A model generated the notes under the pieces. That model made no database searches. It was given only the letters and a program-made list of their open reading frames with translations, and was not told the origin of the DNA. From the NCBI GenBank assembly GCA_024640985.1, contig JAHEDY010000006.1, forward strand, positions 1 to 64,000: a DNA stretch of 64,000 nucleotides, written 5' to 3'. The DNA comes from Gammaproteobacteria bacterium. GTDB lineage: Bacteria > Pseudomonadota > Gammaproteobacteria > Pseudomonadales > Litorivicinaceae. Shown here piece by piece: positions 25,960 to 35,977 of the stretch (position 1 is its first letter; every line of letters starts with the position of its first letter). A program made the position numbers and the translations under genes.

Positions 25960-27215
25960 ACCTCACAGAACTTAAGAAAAAATCAATGCCGCAGCTCCTT
26001 GAGATTGCGGAAAGCATGAACCTTGAAAACCTCGCACGATCTCGCAAACAGGATGTGATTTTCTCCATCTTGAAAGCTCATGCCAAAAGTGGCGAAGACA
26101 TCTATGGCGATGGCGTCTTAGAAATTTTGTCGGATGGCTTTGGATTCTTGCGGTCTGCTGACTCGAGCTATCTCGCGGGTCCAGACGACATTTACGTCTC
26201 ACCGAGCCAAATACGGCGATTCAACCTTCGCAAAGGTGACTCAATTGCTGGAAAAATTCGCCCTCCAAAAGATAGCGAACGCTACTTTGCGCTGTTAAAA
26301 GTTGATGAAATCAATTTTGATAAGCCAGAAAACGCCAAGAACAAAATTTTGTTCGAAAACCTCACGCCTTTGTTCCCAGAAGAACGAATTAAAATGGAGC
26401 AAGGCAATGGTTCAACTGAAGATTTAACAGCCCGAATCATTGATCTGGTCTGTCCGATCGGTAAAGGCCAGCGCGCACTGATTGTTTCACCACCGAAAGC
26501 TGGTAAAACGTTGATGCTTCAAAATATTGCCAACAGCATCACCAGAAATAACCCCGAATGCTATCTGATTGTCTTGTTGATCGATGAACGGCCAGAAGAA
26601 GTCACCGAAATGCAACGAACTGTTCGCGGCGAAGTCATTGCATCGACATTTGACGAGCCCCCGGCGCGGCACGTTCAGGTCGCCGAAATGGTCATTGAAA
26701 AAGCCAAGCGACTGACAGAGCACAAGCGTGATGTGGTGATCTTGCTGGACTCAATCACGCGTCTCGCTCGTGCATACAACACGGTTCAACCATCATCAGG
26801 CAAGGTTCTGACAGGTGGTGTTGATGCGCATGCCTTGGAACGACCAAAGCGATTCTTTGGTGCCGCTCGAAATATTGAGGAAGGCGGTAGTCTCTCGATT
26901 ATTGCCACTGCACTGGTCGATACCGGTTCGAAGATGGATGAAGTGATTTTCGAAGAATTCAAAGGAACAGGTAACTCTGAACTGAACTTGGAAAGACGTG
27001 CCGCAGAGAAGCGGATCTTCCCAGCGATTAACATTCGTAAATCCGGAACACGTCGCGAAGACCTGCTCACCACAGAAGAAGAACTCCAGCGGATGTGGAT
27101 TTTGCGGAAACTGCTTGATTCGATGGAAGATCTACAAGCCATCGAGTTCTTGGTCGATCGCATTAAGACAACCAAAACCAACGATGAATTCTTCCAGTCG
27201 ATGAAAAAGCGCTAA
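25956..27215 (+). CDS. rho: Transcription termination factor Rho
   Basis: A 419-residue hexameric RNA helicase. The N-terminal helical domain ([20 protein letters not shown]) and cold-shock-like primary RNA-binding domain ([20 protein letters not shown]) precede the ATPase core. That core has Walker [10 protein letters not shown], Walker [17 protein letters not shown] and the secondary-site Q and R loops ([21 protein letters not shown]). Length and sequence equal those of E. coli Rho. Rho usually limits its own expression by early termination in its leader, so the ~140-bp leader after trxA is a candidate control region. It converges on hemY with a 4-bp overlap. Confidence 0.96.
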   Translation: MNLTELKKKSMPQLLEIAESMNLENLARSRKQDVIFSILKAHAKSGEDIYGDGVLEILSDGFGFLRSADSSYLAGPDDIYVSPSQIRRFNLRKGDSIAGKIRPPKDSERYFALLKVDEINFDKPENAKNKILFENLTPLFPEERIKMEQGNGSTEDLTARIIDLVCPIGKGQRALIVSPPKAGKTLMLQNIANSITRNNPECYLIVLLIDERPEEVTEMQRTVRGEVIASTFDEPPARHVQVAEMVIEKAKRLTEHKRDVVILLDSITRLARAYNTVQPSSGKVLTGGVDAHALERPKRFFGAARNIEEGGSLSIIATALVDTGSKMDEVIFEEFKGTGNSELNLERRAAEKRIFPAINIRKSGTRREDLLTTEEELQRMWILRKLLDSMEDLQAIEFLVDRIKTTKTNDEFFQSMKKR

Positions 27216-28051
27216 GCTAGGTCTTGGAGTAAGCGGTGTCTTAAATCCTCAAGCGCCGCTGTTCGACCGGTCTCGGACTCAACACGAAGCAGTAAAACCA
27301 AGGGATTGGATGGATCCAGTTGGTTCGCGCGATCAATGTGATGTCTTGCTTCCGCCTCAAGCCCAGAAGCCAGTGCGAGTCTCGCTTGAACAACCTCCAA
27401 AGCGACCGAATCTGCCTGTGCTTTCGCCAGTGAATTTAAGCTAGCCAACCGCGACAATGGGTCATCATCGCCAACCGTTTCTAGGCCCAGAGCCCAATCT
27501 TCACGCCACTGCTTTTTCAGCGATTTCAACAACGGCTTAAATTCTGTAGGCATTGAATCGTGTTCAATCGCTTTCGGGATACTCGCCATCAAACGTTCAG
27601 CAGATTCCAAATAACGCTCGGACTCATCCAACTGCTCCAGTCGACGCGCTGCCTCAGAGGCCAACAGCCAATGTAATGCGGGTAAGGACTCTGAACTCGC
27701 ATCTTTTTTTAAGACCGAAAGCGCGCGCGCGGGCTCATCACGACGCAACCACAGCGCGCCTTCGACTAACCGAGAATCTGCTTTTCGGTGACGCATCCGG
27801 CCCCAGGCTCTCAATAGATTCAGTGGAAGCCGTCCAAGCGCACCGCCTAAACCAAACAGTACCCAAAGTGCGACCGTGATTGCGAGAAAACAAATGACAA
27901 AGGCCCAGAGTGACATCTCAATGGTGTACCCGCCATAGGCGAATAGCACATAGCCCGGGTCCGCTTTAACCCGATCGCCGAGGTACAGCCCGAGCGCCAA
28001 CAGTGCTCCGAGAATCCCAAGCCAAATGGATAATCGAATGAAACGACTCAC
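27212..28051 (-). CDS. hemY: HemY-like TPR membrane protein
   Basis: A 279-residue inner-membrane protein with two N-terminal transmembrane helices (about residues 8-25 and 42-70), followed by a cytoplasmic or periplasmic helical region with TPR-like repeats ([20 protein letters not shown]). This is the HemY of the hemCDXY operon of gammaproteobacteria, not the unrelated protoporphyrinogen oxidase also called HemY. It is shorter than E. coli HemY (about 400 residues), having lost C-terminal repeats. Its role in heme synthesis is indirect and poorly understood. Overlaps hemX by 4 bp. Confidence 0.82.
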   Translation of the reverse strand: MSRFIRLSIWLGILGALLALGLYLGDRVKADPGYVLFAYGGYTIEMSLWAFVICFLAITVALWVLFGLGGALGRLPLNLLRAWGRMRHRKADSRLVEGALWLRRDEPARALSVLKKDASSESLPALHWLLASEAARRLEQLDESERYLESAERLMASIPKAIEHDSMPTEFKPLLKSLKKQWREDWALGLETVGDDDPLSRLASLNSLAKAQADSVALEVVQARLALASGLEAEARHHIDRANQLDPSNPLVLLLRVESETGRTAALEDLRHRLLQDLA

Positions 28052-29166
28052 TGCTTCACCTCAGTGGCGGAAACACGCTCTTGGGTCAGCGCATCACGAT
28101 ACGCCTTTAGCGCACGAAGACCTTGGGCGGCATCAGGGATTTCTCGAACGACAGGCGTTCCCTCAAGCGCACTCAGCACTGACATCACTTTGAGACCAGC
28201 ACCTGCTGTCACATCGAAAAAGTGCGCACAAAGACGCTTTGCCTGAGCCAGTCCCGCATCAAATAATGCTTGGTCTTCTCGAATCAAGGCGACCTTAATC
28301 TGCTCGAGGCTCAAACGCAGAACTTCACGTGCTCGGCCTGCATCCGATGCAGAAACCAAGGGTGTAATGGGCGCATTCACCTCACGAATCCGAATAAATT
28401 CCGATAAATCACCCAGCCACTGTTGCACATCAACTGCCTGATCCGTTGGCTTGTCGGCCATCAATCGGCGAACCGGCAACTGTAGCTCATCCAACACAGG
28501 GTCAAGAGCCAGAAGATCCGCTTGGATACCAAGCACATCAATTGTCGGGATCGAAGATAACGTATTTAAATCTTGTGCAAGCAACTCTCTGACTGACAGC
28601 AGACGACCATCTTGTAACTGACCAAACAACGCTTGTGCGGTACGCATCAAGTTGACCGCGGTTTCTGGATTGCGCTCAATCAACAATCGTTGATCAGCGA
28701 GCTTTAACAAATACTCGGCTTCCGCGAGGACATAGCTACTTCGGGTATCAACTTGTGCTTTTGCCAGCTGCTCAGCAACCATTTCCACGCGATCAATCAC
28801 GGACTGATTCCGCGCATCCGCGCGGCTCACATCGGTCTCAAGTCGCTGAATTTGTGATTCCAGCGCGCGGGTCTCAGTTTGCAACTTTTGCAGCGCCGCT
28901 AACTGAGATCCCTGTGTCTGTAGGACGGAATCCATCGATTGCACCGAGCTCCGGATCGTTTGAACTTCCGTCCAACCCAGCCAACCACCGATACCAACGG
29001 CCGCAGTCGCGACAATACTCAGTGTCAAAGAAAGCAACGCACCCGACCGATTGGCCTGAGCGGGCCTCACTGGGTCTGAAGACTCAGCGGCGACCTCCGT
29101 TTCCTCGGGGGCAACGACGACTGCCTCATCGGCTGTTTCGGGGTGTGTTTCTTCAGGCTTTGACAC
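28048..29166 (-). CDS. hemX: HemX family inner-membrane protein
   Basis: A 372-residue protein: an acidic, Glu/Pro-rich N-terminus, a transmembrane helix (LLSLTLSIVATAAVGIGGWL), then a long coiled coil (about residues 75-140) and a helical periplasmic domain with AEAEYLLKLADQRLLIERNP, typical of this family. Although often labelled a uroporphyrinogen methyltransferase, it lacks a methyltransferase fold. The start is set at GTG 29166 because AGGAGAG lies six bases upstream and the start overlaps the hemD stop by 14 bp; the open frame itself extends to 29259. Confidence 0.82.
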   Translation of the reverse strand: MSKPEETHPETADEAVVVAPEETEVAAESSDPVRPAQANRSGALLSLTLSIVATAAVGIGGWLGWTEVQTIRSSVQSMDSVLQTQGSQLAALQKLQTETRALESQIQRLETDVSRADARNQSVIDRVEMVAEQLAKAQVDTRSSYVLAEAEYLLKLADQRLLIERNPETAVNLMRTAQALFGQLQDGRLLSVRELLAQDLNTLSSIPTIDVLGIQADLLALDPVLDELQLPVRRLMADKPTDQAVDVQQWLGDLSEFIRIREVNAPITPLVSASDAGRAREVLRLSLEQIKVALIREDQALFDAGLAQAKRLCAHFFDVTAGAGLKVMSVLSALEGTPVVREIPDAAQGLRALKAYRDALTQERVSATEVKQ

Positions 29167-29875
29167 TCGGCTCTCCTTGCATCGCCAGTTCGACCGCATC
29201 AGATGTCGGTGCGGTGATTTGATAATACCGGCTTCCCGAGGGTAATTGTTCTTTCGCATCGGAACTTGTCACAAAATGCAGTATTGGCTTGATGTCCACG
29301 CGTTGTGACACTGCCGTATCCACAAATGCTTTTAACAACGCAGCAGACCCATGCACGACCGCTGTAATTTCCGAAACATCCAAATCCGATGGCTGCAGAC
29401 AACGCTCAAGAGCAAAGAGTTCCAGATGCTCAACCGGCTCGTCCACCAGATGATTGAAACCATCAAATTGACGGCCAGATCCTTGTCCGCTTGCGACGAC
29501 GATGCGACTCTGGGCTTTGACGTCGCGCTGCATTCGCTCAATGAGCGATGATGATCCGGGTTCACTGCCCTCGCGAACGCATCGAATTTCTGAGTTGAGG
29601 ATTTGCGCAGTGCCCGGGCCCACCGCCCAAAAAATCTGAGAGTCAGGCCATTGCGTCCATCGCCCAAGGATCGCGTCGATCAATAAATGCGCGGTTTCAG
29701 GTGAAGTCACGACGACATCAGAAAATCGATCAAAATCGACGATCGCAGGATGCAATGACACATCTAACGGACAAGCCTGCAGACACGAGATGGCGATCGG
29801 CTCGAAACCTGCCGAATCAAAGGCCACACTGGTTCGAGGAAATGCTGAGGGCAGTCGATTTAACCAGATTTTCAA
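29153..29875 (-). CDS. hemD: Uroporphyrinogen-III synthase
   Basis: A 240-residue, weakly conserved enzyme that cyclises hydroxymethylbilane to uroporphyrinogen III. It is recognised by position after hemC and by segments such as VVVTSPETAHLLIDAI, WAVGPGTAQIL and AVVHGSAALLKAFVD, which line the two-domain cleft of this family. The proposed start is TTG 29875, four bases past the hemC stop. The end overlaps hemX. Confidence 0.82.
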   Translation of the reverse strand: MKIWLNRLPSAFPRTSVAFDSAGFEPIAISCLQACPLDVSLHPAIVDFDRFSDVVVTSPETAHLLIDAILGRWTQWPDSQIFWAVGPGTAQILNSEIRCVREGSEPGSSSLIERMQRDVKAQSRIVVASGQGSGRQFDGFNHLVDEPVEHLELFALERCLQPSDLDVSEITAVVHGSAALLKAFVDTAVSQRVDIKPILHFVTSSDAKEQLPSGSRYYQITAPTSDAVELAMQGEPSVKA

Positions 29876-29877
29876 GC

Positions 29878-30813
29878 CTACAAACCCGCTTGAGCAAGAA
29901 GCTCTTTTGCACCCTGCGCAATTAACTCTTCGGCGACCCGAACACCGAGTGCCTCAGCCTCATCGCATTCACCCACATCGTCAGCTTTCAGTAATGTTCC
30001 GCAATCAGCGGATCCAACCAATGCACGAAGCCATAAGCGACCATCACGCTCGATCGCGTACGCAGCAATCGGAACCTGACAGCCTCCGTTTAAATGGCGA
30101 TTTAAAGCACGTTCCGCACGGCCCGCAATTTCACTGGCCTCATCTTGTAATATCATCACGATGGCTCGGGTTTCTGGATCATCCTCGCGGATCTCAATCC
30201 CTAAAATCCCTTGTCCACATGCTGGCAAGACATCCTCAGAAGCGGTCTCAAATGCGATCCGGTCACCGAGCTTCAGTCGTTTCAGTCCAGCAGACGCCAG
30301 AACTAATCCATCAAATTCACCGGCATCCAGTTTTCTCAAACGAGTTCCAAGATTTCCTCGTACTGGTGACAACTTCAAATCAGGCCGTAATGCTCGAATT
30401 TGCGCAATCCGTCGCAAACTGGACGTTCCCAAATGCGCGCCTTCGGGGATATCCGAAAACCCCGTCCATGCTGTTGTTCCGGCACGATGCACCACCGCAT
30501 CTGCTGGAGTTTCTCTCGCTGTCAGACAACACAACTCAAGCCCGGCCGGTAATTCCATCGGAACATCTTTCAGTGAATGCACCGCCAGATCAGCGCGCCC
30601 ATCATAAAGCGCGGTCTCGAGTTCCTTCACGAAAACGCCTTTTCCACCAATTTTCGTTAACGACACATCCAGGCGTTCATCGCCTTGAGTGGTCATTTCC
30701 AAAAGCTCAATGATGATCTCTGGGAATGCGGCTTGAAGACGATCACGCACGTGATACGCCTGCCATAGTGCCAGTGGGCTTTTACGCGTTGCGATAGTTA
30801 ATGTTTTTTGCAT
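29878..30813 (-). CDS. hemC: Porphobilinogen deaminase (hydroxymethylbilane synthase)
   Basis: A 311-residue enzyme joining four porphobilinogens into hydroxymethylbilane. It has the N-terminal [32 protein letters not shown], and the cysteine that holds the dipyrromethane cofactor in [14 protein letters not shown] chose the ATG at 30813 ([12 protein letters not shown]), which has AAGGA six bases upstream, over the longer frame starting at 30834. First gene of the hemCDXY operon; divergent from argH with a 52-bp gap. Confidence 0.95.
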   Translation of the reverse strand: MQKTLTIATRKSPLALWQAYHVRDRLQAAFPEIIIELLEMTTQGDERLDVSLTKIGGKGVFVKELETALYDGRADLAVHSLKDVPMELPAGLELCCLTARETPADAVVHRAGTTAWTGFSDIPEGAHLGTSSLRRIAQIRALRPDLKLSPVRGNLGTRLRKLDAGEFDGLVLASAGLKRLKLGDRIAFETASEDVLPACGQGILGIEIREDDPETRAIVMILQDEASEIAGRAERALNRHLNGGCQVPIAAYAIERDGRLWLRALVGSADCGTLLKADDVGECDEAEALGVRVAEELIAQGAKELLAQAGL

Positions 30814-30821
30814 GTGTGGTC

Positions 30822-30836
30822 CTTTGTTACACAAAG
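30822..30836. promoter_or_regulatory. Short palindrome between hemC and argH
   Basis: CTTTGT-TAC-ACAAAG, perfect 6-bp arms, in the middle of the 52-bp divergent gap. TATACT follows on the plus strand and could be the argH -10. A small operator shared by both promoters is possible. Confidence 0.3.
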
Positions 30837-30865
30837 TATACTGGATGCTTACAGAAGGAGTCTCT

Positions 30866-32260
30866 ATGAGTCAGGAAACCCCCAAAGCGCTATGGGGCGG
30901 TCGCTTCTCGGAATCCACCGACGCGTTCGTCCAAGCATTCACGGCATCTGTTGGATTTGATCAGCGGATGGCGCGCGAAGATATTGAAGGATCAATCGCA
31001 CACGCTTCGATGCTCGCGGAGCAGGGAATCCTGACAAGCACCGACTGCCAGACCATTATTGAAGGTCTGCGTCAAATTGAGTTAGAAATTCAGGCAGGCC
31101 ATTTCACCTGGTCAATTGCACGTGAAGATGTGCACATGAATATTGAGTCCCGCTTAATCGATTTGGTTGGCGACACGGGCAAAAAACTTCACACCGGACG
31201 GTCAAGAAATGATCAAGTCGCAACGGATATTCGATTGTGGCTTCGGGGCACGATTGATCATGCAATCAGTGAGCTCTCACGTCTGCAAAGCGGCCTGATT
31301 GATCTTGCTGAGCGCGAAGCTGAGTCAATCATGCCAGGCTTCACGCATCTTCAGGCAGCTCAACCCGTCACCTTTGGGCATCATATGCTGGCGTGGAATG
31401 AAATGCTTGAGCGTGATGCAGGCCGATTACTGGATTGTCGTCAACGGATGAATCAATGCCCCTTGGGTGCAGCTGCGTTGGCGGGTACGAGCTATCCGAT
31501 CAATCGTGAGCGGACAGCCGAACTCCTTGGCTTTGATCGACCAACAGAAAATAGTCTCGATTCCGTCTCCGATCGTGACTTTGGAATAGAATTTTTAAGT
31601 GCTGCCAGTCTGGTGATGATGCATTTATCTCGGTTTTCTGAGGAACTCATCAACTGGAATTCGACCGCTTGGCAATTCGTTGATCTTCCCGACAAATTCT
31701 GCACCGGCAGCTCCATCATGCCTCAAAAGAAAAATCCCGATGTCCCGGAGCTTGTTCGTGGAAAATCTGGACGGATATTTGGACACCTGATGAGTCTCCT
31801 GACGTTGATGAAAGGCCAGCCACTGGCTTACAACAAAGATAATCAAGAAGACAAAGAGCCGCTCTACGATGCCGCAGATACCTTACTGGGATCATTGCGC
31901 GCCTTTGCAGATATGATGCCTTCACTGGTGGTCAATCGGGACATCCTGAAAGAATCTGCCATCCGCGGCTTCTCAACCGCAACCGACCTCGCAGACTATT
32001 TGGTGCGACAAGGTCTTCCATTTCGTGATGCTCATGAGGTCGTTGGTCAGGCGGTAGCACTGGGCGTCCAAACCCAGAGAGACTTATCTGAAATGGATCT
32101 CGCTGAGCTTCAACACTTCAGTGACTTAATCGGCGATGACGTCTTTGAGGTCTTAACGGTTGAAGGATCTGTCAATGCTCGAGACCACATTGGTGGTACA
32201 GCGCCGAATCAGGTTCGAGCGGCAGCGGCGCGCGCACGGGCTCGACTGGAATCGCGTTAG
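30866..32260 (+). CDS. argH: Argininosuccinate lyase
   Basis: A 464-residue enzyme splitting argininosuccinate into arginine and fumarate, the last step of arginine synthesis. Typical segments are [17 protein letters not shown] at the N-terminus, [33 protein letters not shown] and the superfamily signature [12 protein letters not shown] carrying the catalytic serine loop. ATG 30866 follows AGAAGGAG and gives the family N-terminus; the 54 bases of open frame upstream are not needed. It converges on waaA with a 4-bp overlap. Confidence 0.95.
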   Translation: MSQETPKALWGGRFSESTDAFVQAFTASVGFDQRMAREDIEGSIAHASMLAEQGILTSTDCQTIIEGLRQIELEIQAGHFTWSIAREDVHMNIESRLIDLVGDTGKKLHTGRSRNDQVATDIRLWLRGTIDHAISELSRLQSGLIDLAEREAESIMPGFTHLQAAQPVTFGHHMLAWNEMLERDAGRLLDCRQRMNQCPLGAAALAGTSYPINRERTAELLGFDRPTENSLDSVSDRDFGIEFLSAASLVMMHLSRFSEELINWNSTAWQFVDLPDKFCTGSSIMPQKKNPDVPELVRGKSGRIFGHLMSLLTLMKGQPLAYNKDNQEDKEPLYDAADTLLGSLRAFADMMPSLVVNRDILKESAIRGFSTATDLADYLVRQGLPFRDAHEVVGQAVALGVQTQRDLSEMDLAELQHFSDLIGDDVFEVLTVEGSVNARDHIGGTAPNQVRAAAARARARLESR

Positions 32261-33501
32261 TCAGGAGCGATTGCTGCTAAAATGGCTTGGGTTTGCAGCG
32301 CTGTCGACCCACGATGCGCCTCGACCCATGCCTCGGCCGCCGAACCCATCAGCTCGGCATTCTCCATTGCCTTGACCAAGACTTCCGATAGGTTCTCCGC
32401 ATCGGCTCGAACCATCCCACCTGCCGTCTCAAGCCCCTCGGTAATCGCCTGAAAGTTATACATTGATGGTCCAGCAACCAGAGGCTTTTTCAGTCGTGCG
32501 GGCTCGATTGGATTCTGGCCGCCTTTACCGGAAAAGCTTCCGCCAATGACAATCACATCCGACTGCGAGATATATGCGCCCATGTGACCGAAGGTATCGC
32601 CGATTAGGAGTTGCGTTCCTGGATCAAGCTTCTGTGACATCTGACAAGCAGTCAATCCAGCCGCCACTGCCGTATGGCGAATATCGGCTCCTCGCACCGG
32701 ATGTCGAGGGACGATCAATAATGCAATGTGTGGCTCTTGATGAGCCCAACGCATGAATAACGCATCATCCTCAGGGTGACTGCTCATTAAACAGACGAGG
32801 GGGCGTTTGTTTTTCCAAGCCATCACCTGATGCGACTGCTCCTCTGGAACTAGCGGTACTGGTTGATCCAACTTAATCGATCCAACCTCAGAAATCGCAT
32901 GTGCATGCACACCCAATAGGTGCGCGTGGTGAGCGTCACCAGAGAATTGCATGAGAGCGCGCGATATCTTCGACCACATCGGTTGAGTCAACCAGCCGAA
33001 ACGCAGGTAACCGCGCACAGATCGATCACTTAAACGCCCATTAGCGAGGATCACAGGAACCTCAGACTCATGACACGCAGCCACTAAATTTGGCCACAAT
33101 TCGGTTTCCATCACGATCAGCGCTTTCGGTGTTAAGCGCCTTAACCATTGACTCCAAACCCACGGAAAATCCCAAGGAAACACATGACTCTCAAATTCAC
33201 TGTCAGACAAGAGGTTCAAGCCTGAAGGCGTCGTTGCTGTGATCAAAATCTTCAGTGATGGATCCTGTGTGATCAACATTCTGGCTAGCGCCAGACCAAC
33301 TTTGCATTCTCCAAGACTACAGGCATGAATCCAGAGGGTATCCGATCGAATCATCGGGAGTTCTAACCCCAGTCGGTGGCGCACCATGGGGTCTGATTTT
33401 TCACGACGATATTTCCTCACCACGTGCCCAATCAGCAGTGGCAAGCAAAGTATCAAGATCAATGAATACAGATGTCGTCCCATAATTGAAGATGCTAGCA
33501 T
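32257..33501 (-). CDS. waaA: 3-deoxy-D-manno-octulosonic acid transferase
   Basis: A 414-residue GT30 glycosyltransferase adding Kdo to lipid IV-A on the cytoplasmic face of the inner membrane. After an N-terminal membrane anchor (about residues 7-25) come [17 protein letters not shown] (containing the catalytic Glu), [18 protein letters not shown] and the C-terminal [18 protein letters not shown], which contacts CMP-Kdo. Two starts are possible (33501, or 33483 giving MGRHLYSL); neither has a good ribosome binding site. Divergent from the FAD oxidoreductase gene, only 6 bp apart. Confidence 0.92.
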   Translation of the reverse strand: MLASSIMGRHLYSLILILCLPLLIGHVVRKYRREKSDPMVRHRLGLELPMIRSDTLWIHACSLGECKVGLALARMLITQDPSLKILITATTPSGLNLLSDSEFESHVFPWDFPWVWSQWLRRLTPKALIVMETELWPNLVAACHESEVPVILANGRLSDRSVRGYLRFGWLTQPMWSKISRALMQFSGDAHHAHLLGVHAHAISEVGSIKLDQPVPLVPEEQSHQVMAWKNKRPLVCLMSSHPEDDALFMRWAHQEPHIALLIVPRHPVRGADIRHTAVAAGLTACQMSQKLDPGTQLLIGDTFGHMGAYISQSDVIVIGGSFSGKGGQNPIEPARLKKPLVAGPSMYNFQAITEGLETAGGMVRADAENLSEVLVKAMENAELMGSAAEAWVEAHRGSTALQTQAILAAIAPD

Positions 33502-33507
33502 GCCTTC

Positions 33508-34629
33508 ATGAAAATCATCGTCGGCGGCGGGATTTCAGGGCTCTGGTTAGCAGCTGAACTGAAAGCTCGCAACATTCCATGTTGTGTCATTGAAAAAAGT
33601 GCGCTCGGCCAAGGTCAGACCCTGGCAAGCCAGGGCATGATTCATGGTGGAACTAAGTATGCACTCGACGGGCTCTTAACCAAAGCTGCTAGTGAAATCG
33701 GCGCGATGCCCAGCCGGTGGAAAAATGCGCTGAGCGGTCAGGGAACGGTCGATTTACGACAGGTGCAGCTGGAACGCAGCGATCAACTGTTATGGTCGGT
33801 GGAATCCATCACCGCCAATCTTTTGGGCTTTTTCGCGAGCAAAGCAATGCGATCGCGCATGGAACGAATAAACCCAACCGAAGAAGCCGCTTTTGATCAC
33901 CCCAATTTTCACGGTCATCTCTATCGACTCACTGAACCTGTTCTGAAACTTGATACATTAATCCAAGCATTCTCAGACATGCTCGACGGTCAATTATTCA
34001 CTGCAGAAGTCACCAATTTGATTGTTGAGAATCAGATGATCACGGGTATCGAAACAACCGCTGGTTCTTTAAAAGGTGATGTGATTCTAACTGCGGGCGA
34101 GGGAACAGAGGGTCTGCTTGCCCCACTTGATATCGAACGACCAAGGATGCAACGCCGTCCGCTAGCAATGGCTGTTTGTCAGCTAAAAGAACCCATTCCA
34201 CCCGTATTCGGACATCAACTCGGAACCGGGAGTAAACCAAAGCTCACTGTCTCAACACACCGTGTTGGTGAATCTCAGTTCTTATATCTGGGTGGACAAC
34301 TGGCTGAAGATGGCGTGGAGCAAGATGATCTCACCCTGTGCCGTCAAGCCGAACGTGCGGTCGAAGAAGCCCTCGGCTGGCTTGAACCGCAAATCCAATC
34401 CACACACGTGTTTCGAATCAATCGGGCAGAGCCCAGTACTCGTGAAGGTCATCGACCGGATACAGCGTTTGTCTCCAAGGCGCATCGCCTCATCATTGCT
34501 TGGCCAACAAAACTTGCGCTGGCGCCAGCCCTCGCAGATCAGGTCATACCATTGCTTGATCAGAATAGCGCAACGATGTCTTTTCCAGCATGGCCGAGTG
34601 CTCACGTCGGAGGCTATCCATGGGTATGA
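33508..34629 (+). CDS. FAD-dependent oxidoreductase (DAO/GlpD-like)
   Basis: A 373-residue flavoprotein with an N-terminal Rossmann motif VGGGISGLWLAAEL (Gly-rich FAD loop, residues 5-18) and then GQTLASQGMIHGGTKYAL, a pattern seen in glycerol-3-phosphate dehydrogenase and D-amino-acid oxidase relatives. The C-terminal region lacks the usual strong DAO ending. The substrate is unknown. As I remember, Pseudomonas has a similar gene paired with an aldo-keto reductase beside waaA. Here too its stop codon overlaps the start of the aldo-keto reductase gene. Confidence 0.75.
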   Translation: MKIIVGGGISGLWLAAELKARNIPCCVIEKSALGQGQTLASQGMIHGGTKYALDGLLTKAASEIGAMPSRWKNALSGQGTVDLRQVQLERSDQLLWSVESITANLLGFFASKAMRSRMERINPTEEAAFDHPNFHGHLYRLTEPVLKLDTLIQAFSDMLDGQLFTAEVTNLIVENQMITGIETTAGSLKGDVILTAGEGTEGLLAPLDIERPRMQRRPLAMAVCQLKEPIPPVFGHQLGTGSKPKLTVSTHRVGESQFLYLGGQLAEDGVEQDDLTLCRQAERAVEEALGWLEPQIQSTHVFRINRAEPSTREGHRPDTAFVSKAHRLIIAWPTKLALAPALADQVIPLLDQNSATMSFPAWPSAHVGGYPWV

Positions 34630-35402
34630 CCCGGCGTCCGCTTGGACAGACCGATTTACTGTTGAGCCCTTTAGGACTCGGCACGGTCAAAATTGGCCGA
34701 AATACCGATGTGAAATATCCCGAGGGATTTGAGCTTCCTTCAGACCAAGCGGTCGTTGATTTACTGAAACTGGCTGCTTCTCTCGGGATCAATTGTCTCG
34801 ACACAGCACCAGCCTACGGCGAATCAGAGAAACGCTTAGGTGAACTCCTTCCACACATCGATGAGTCATTTCATCTAATCACCAAAGTTGGCGAATCCTA
34901 TTCCAAAGACACCGGTAGTCATTATGACTTCTCAGAGAAAGCCATCATCCAGAGCGTTGAGCGCAGTTTGAAACGGCTCAACCGTGACCGCCTTGATGTG
35001 GTGCTGTTGCACTCAGACGGACATGATGTCGAGCATTTACAAGCAGGCGCATTGAATCCACTCATTCAGGCGCGGGACGAGGGGCTCATCACAGCTGTTG
35101 GGCTATCCGGTAAAACCATCGAAGGGGGACGTCTCGCACTCGAGCAGGGTGCCAACTGCCTGATGATTACGCTCAATCCAGAGCAACAGGACGAGCGTCC
35201 CTTAATCGCTGACGCTGAGCAATTCGGTGCAGGAATCCTGATTAAAAAAGCGCTAGGAAGCGGTCATTTAATCACATCGATGAGCGACATTTTTCATGCC
35301 CTATTCGTCCATTCACAGATCACATCCGCTATCATTGGCACCATTAATCCTGTGCACCTGCAAGATAATTGCCGCGCACTCCCAGCAGAGATCCAAACAT
35401 GA
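34620..35402 (+). CDS. Aldo/keto reductase family protein
   Basis: A 260-residue TIM-barrel oxidoreductase. It has LGLGTVKIGR near the start, the catalytic-region LDTAPAYGESEKRLGELL (Asp and Tyr), LITKVGES (Lys) and LLHSDG (His), so the catalytic tetrad appears complete. The NADP-binding C-terminus is shortened compared with typical 320-residue members. ATG 34620 is preferred since GGAGG lies six bases upstream; an ATG at 34626 overlaps the previous stop. It overlaps gmhA by 4 bp (ATGA), tying this redox pair to heptose synthesis. Confidence 0.8.
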   Translation: MGMTRRPLGQTDLLLSPLGLGTVKIGRNTDVKYPEGFELPSDQAVVDLLKLAASLGINCLDTAPAYGESEKRLGELLPHIDESFHLITKVGESYSKDTGSHYDFSEKAIIQSVERSLKRLNRDRLDVVLLHSDGHDVEHLQAGALNPLIQARDEGLITAVGLSGKTIEGGRLALEQGANCLMITLNPEQQDERPLIADAEQFGAGILIKKALGSGHLITSMSDIFHALFVHSQITSAIIGTINPVHLQDNCRALPAEIQT

Positions 35403-35977
35403 GCTTAGACGCGATTAGAGCCACTTTTCAGGCAAGCATCGACACCAAAACCCTCTTAATCAACGACGTCGAACGACTTGAAGCCTTGCTCGAAGTTGCT
35501 GGTGTCGCATCCTCAACTCTGAGGGCGGGTCATAAAATGATGCTGTGCGGCAACGGTGGTTCGGCTGCAGACAGCCAACATATTGCGGCAGAGCTGATTG
35601 GTCGTTTTGAAAAAGAGCGTCAGTCCATGGCAGCCATTGCACTGACCACCGATACATCTGCGCTCACCGCCATTGGCAATGACTATGGCTACGATCAAGT
35701 CTTTTCACGACAGGTCGAAGGACTTGGACAGTCTGGTGATTTATTGATTGGTATCTCAACCAGTGGAAACTCAAAAAATGTCGTCAAAGCCATGCAAGTG
35801 GCTCAAAGCAAAGGCATCCGAACGGTGGCTCTGGTTGGTGATAAACCAGAGGGTGCCATGCAAGCGATCGCCGACTATGTTTTGGCCGCACCTTCAACGA
35901 ACACTGCGCGTATCCAGGAATGCCATATCCTGATGATGCACACACTTTGTCAGTTGGTTGAATCCGAATCCGTTTGA
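35399..35977 (+). CDS. gmhA: Phosphoheptose isomerase
   Basis: A 192-residue SIS-domain enzyme converting sedoheptulose 7-phosphate to D-glycero-D-manno-heptose 7-phosphate, the first step to ADP-heptose for the LPS inner core. It has MMLCGNGGSAADSQHIAAEL, IALTTDTSALTAIGNDYG, FSRQVEGLG, GISTSGNSKNV and the final ARIQECHILMMHTLCQL, with the zinc-site His and the catalytic Glu and His in place. The ending and the LPS neighbours favour GmhA over the related DnaA-binding DiaA. ATG 35399 overlaps the previous stop. It converges on hldE, the next enzyme of the pathway, with a 28-bp overlap. Confidence 0.88.
   Translation: MSLDAIRATFQASIDTKTLLINDVERLEALLEVAGVASSTLRAGHKMMLCGNGGSAADSQHIAAELIGRFEKERQSMAAIALTTDTSALTAIGNDYGYDQVFSRQVEGLGQSGDLLIGISTSGNSKNVVKAMQVAQSKGIRTVALVGDKPEGAMQAIADYVLAAPSTNTARIQECHILMMHTLCQLVESESV

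Noticed and set aside
28048-29259. Longer hemX frame starting at 29259
   Set aside because: It would run far into hemD; GTG 29166 has AGGAGAG six bases upstream and yields the usual acidic N-terminus.
29790-30713. 307-codon open frame on the plus strand across hemD and hemC
   Set aside because: It is antisense to two clearly conserved genes, is rich in His, Pro, Gln and Arg as expected of a shadow frame, and has no ribosome binding site.
35399-35977. DiaA (DnaA initiator-associated protein) as an alternative for the SIS-domain gene
   Set aside because: The sequence TTDTSALTAIGNDYG and the neighbours hldE and waaA fit phosphoheptose isomerase better.
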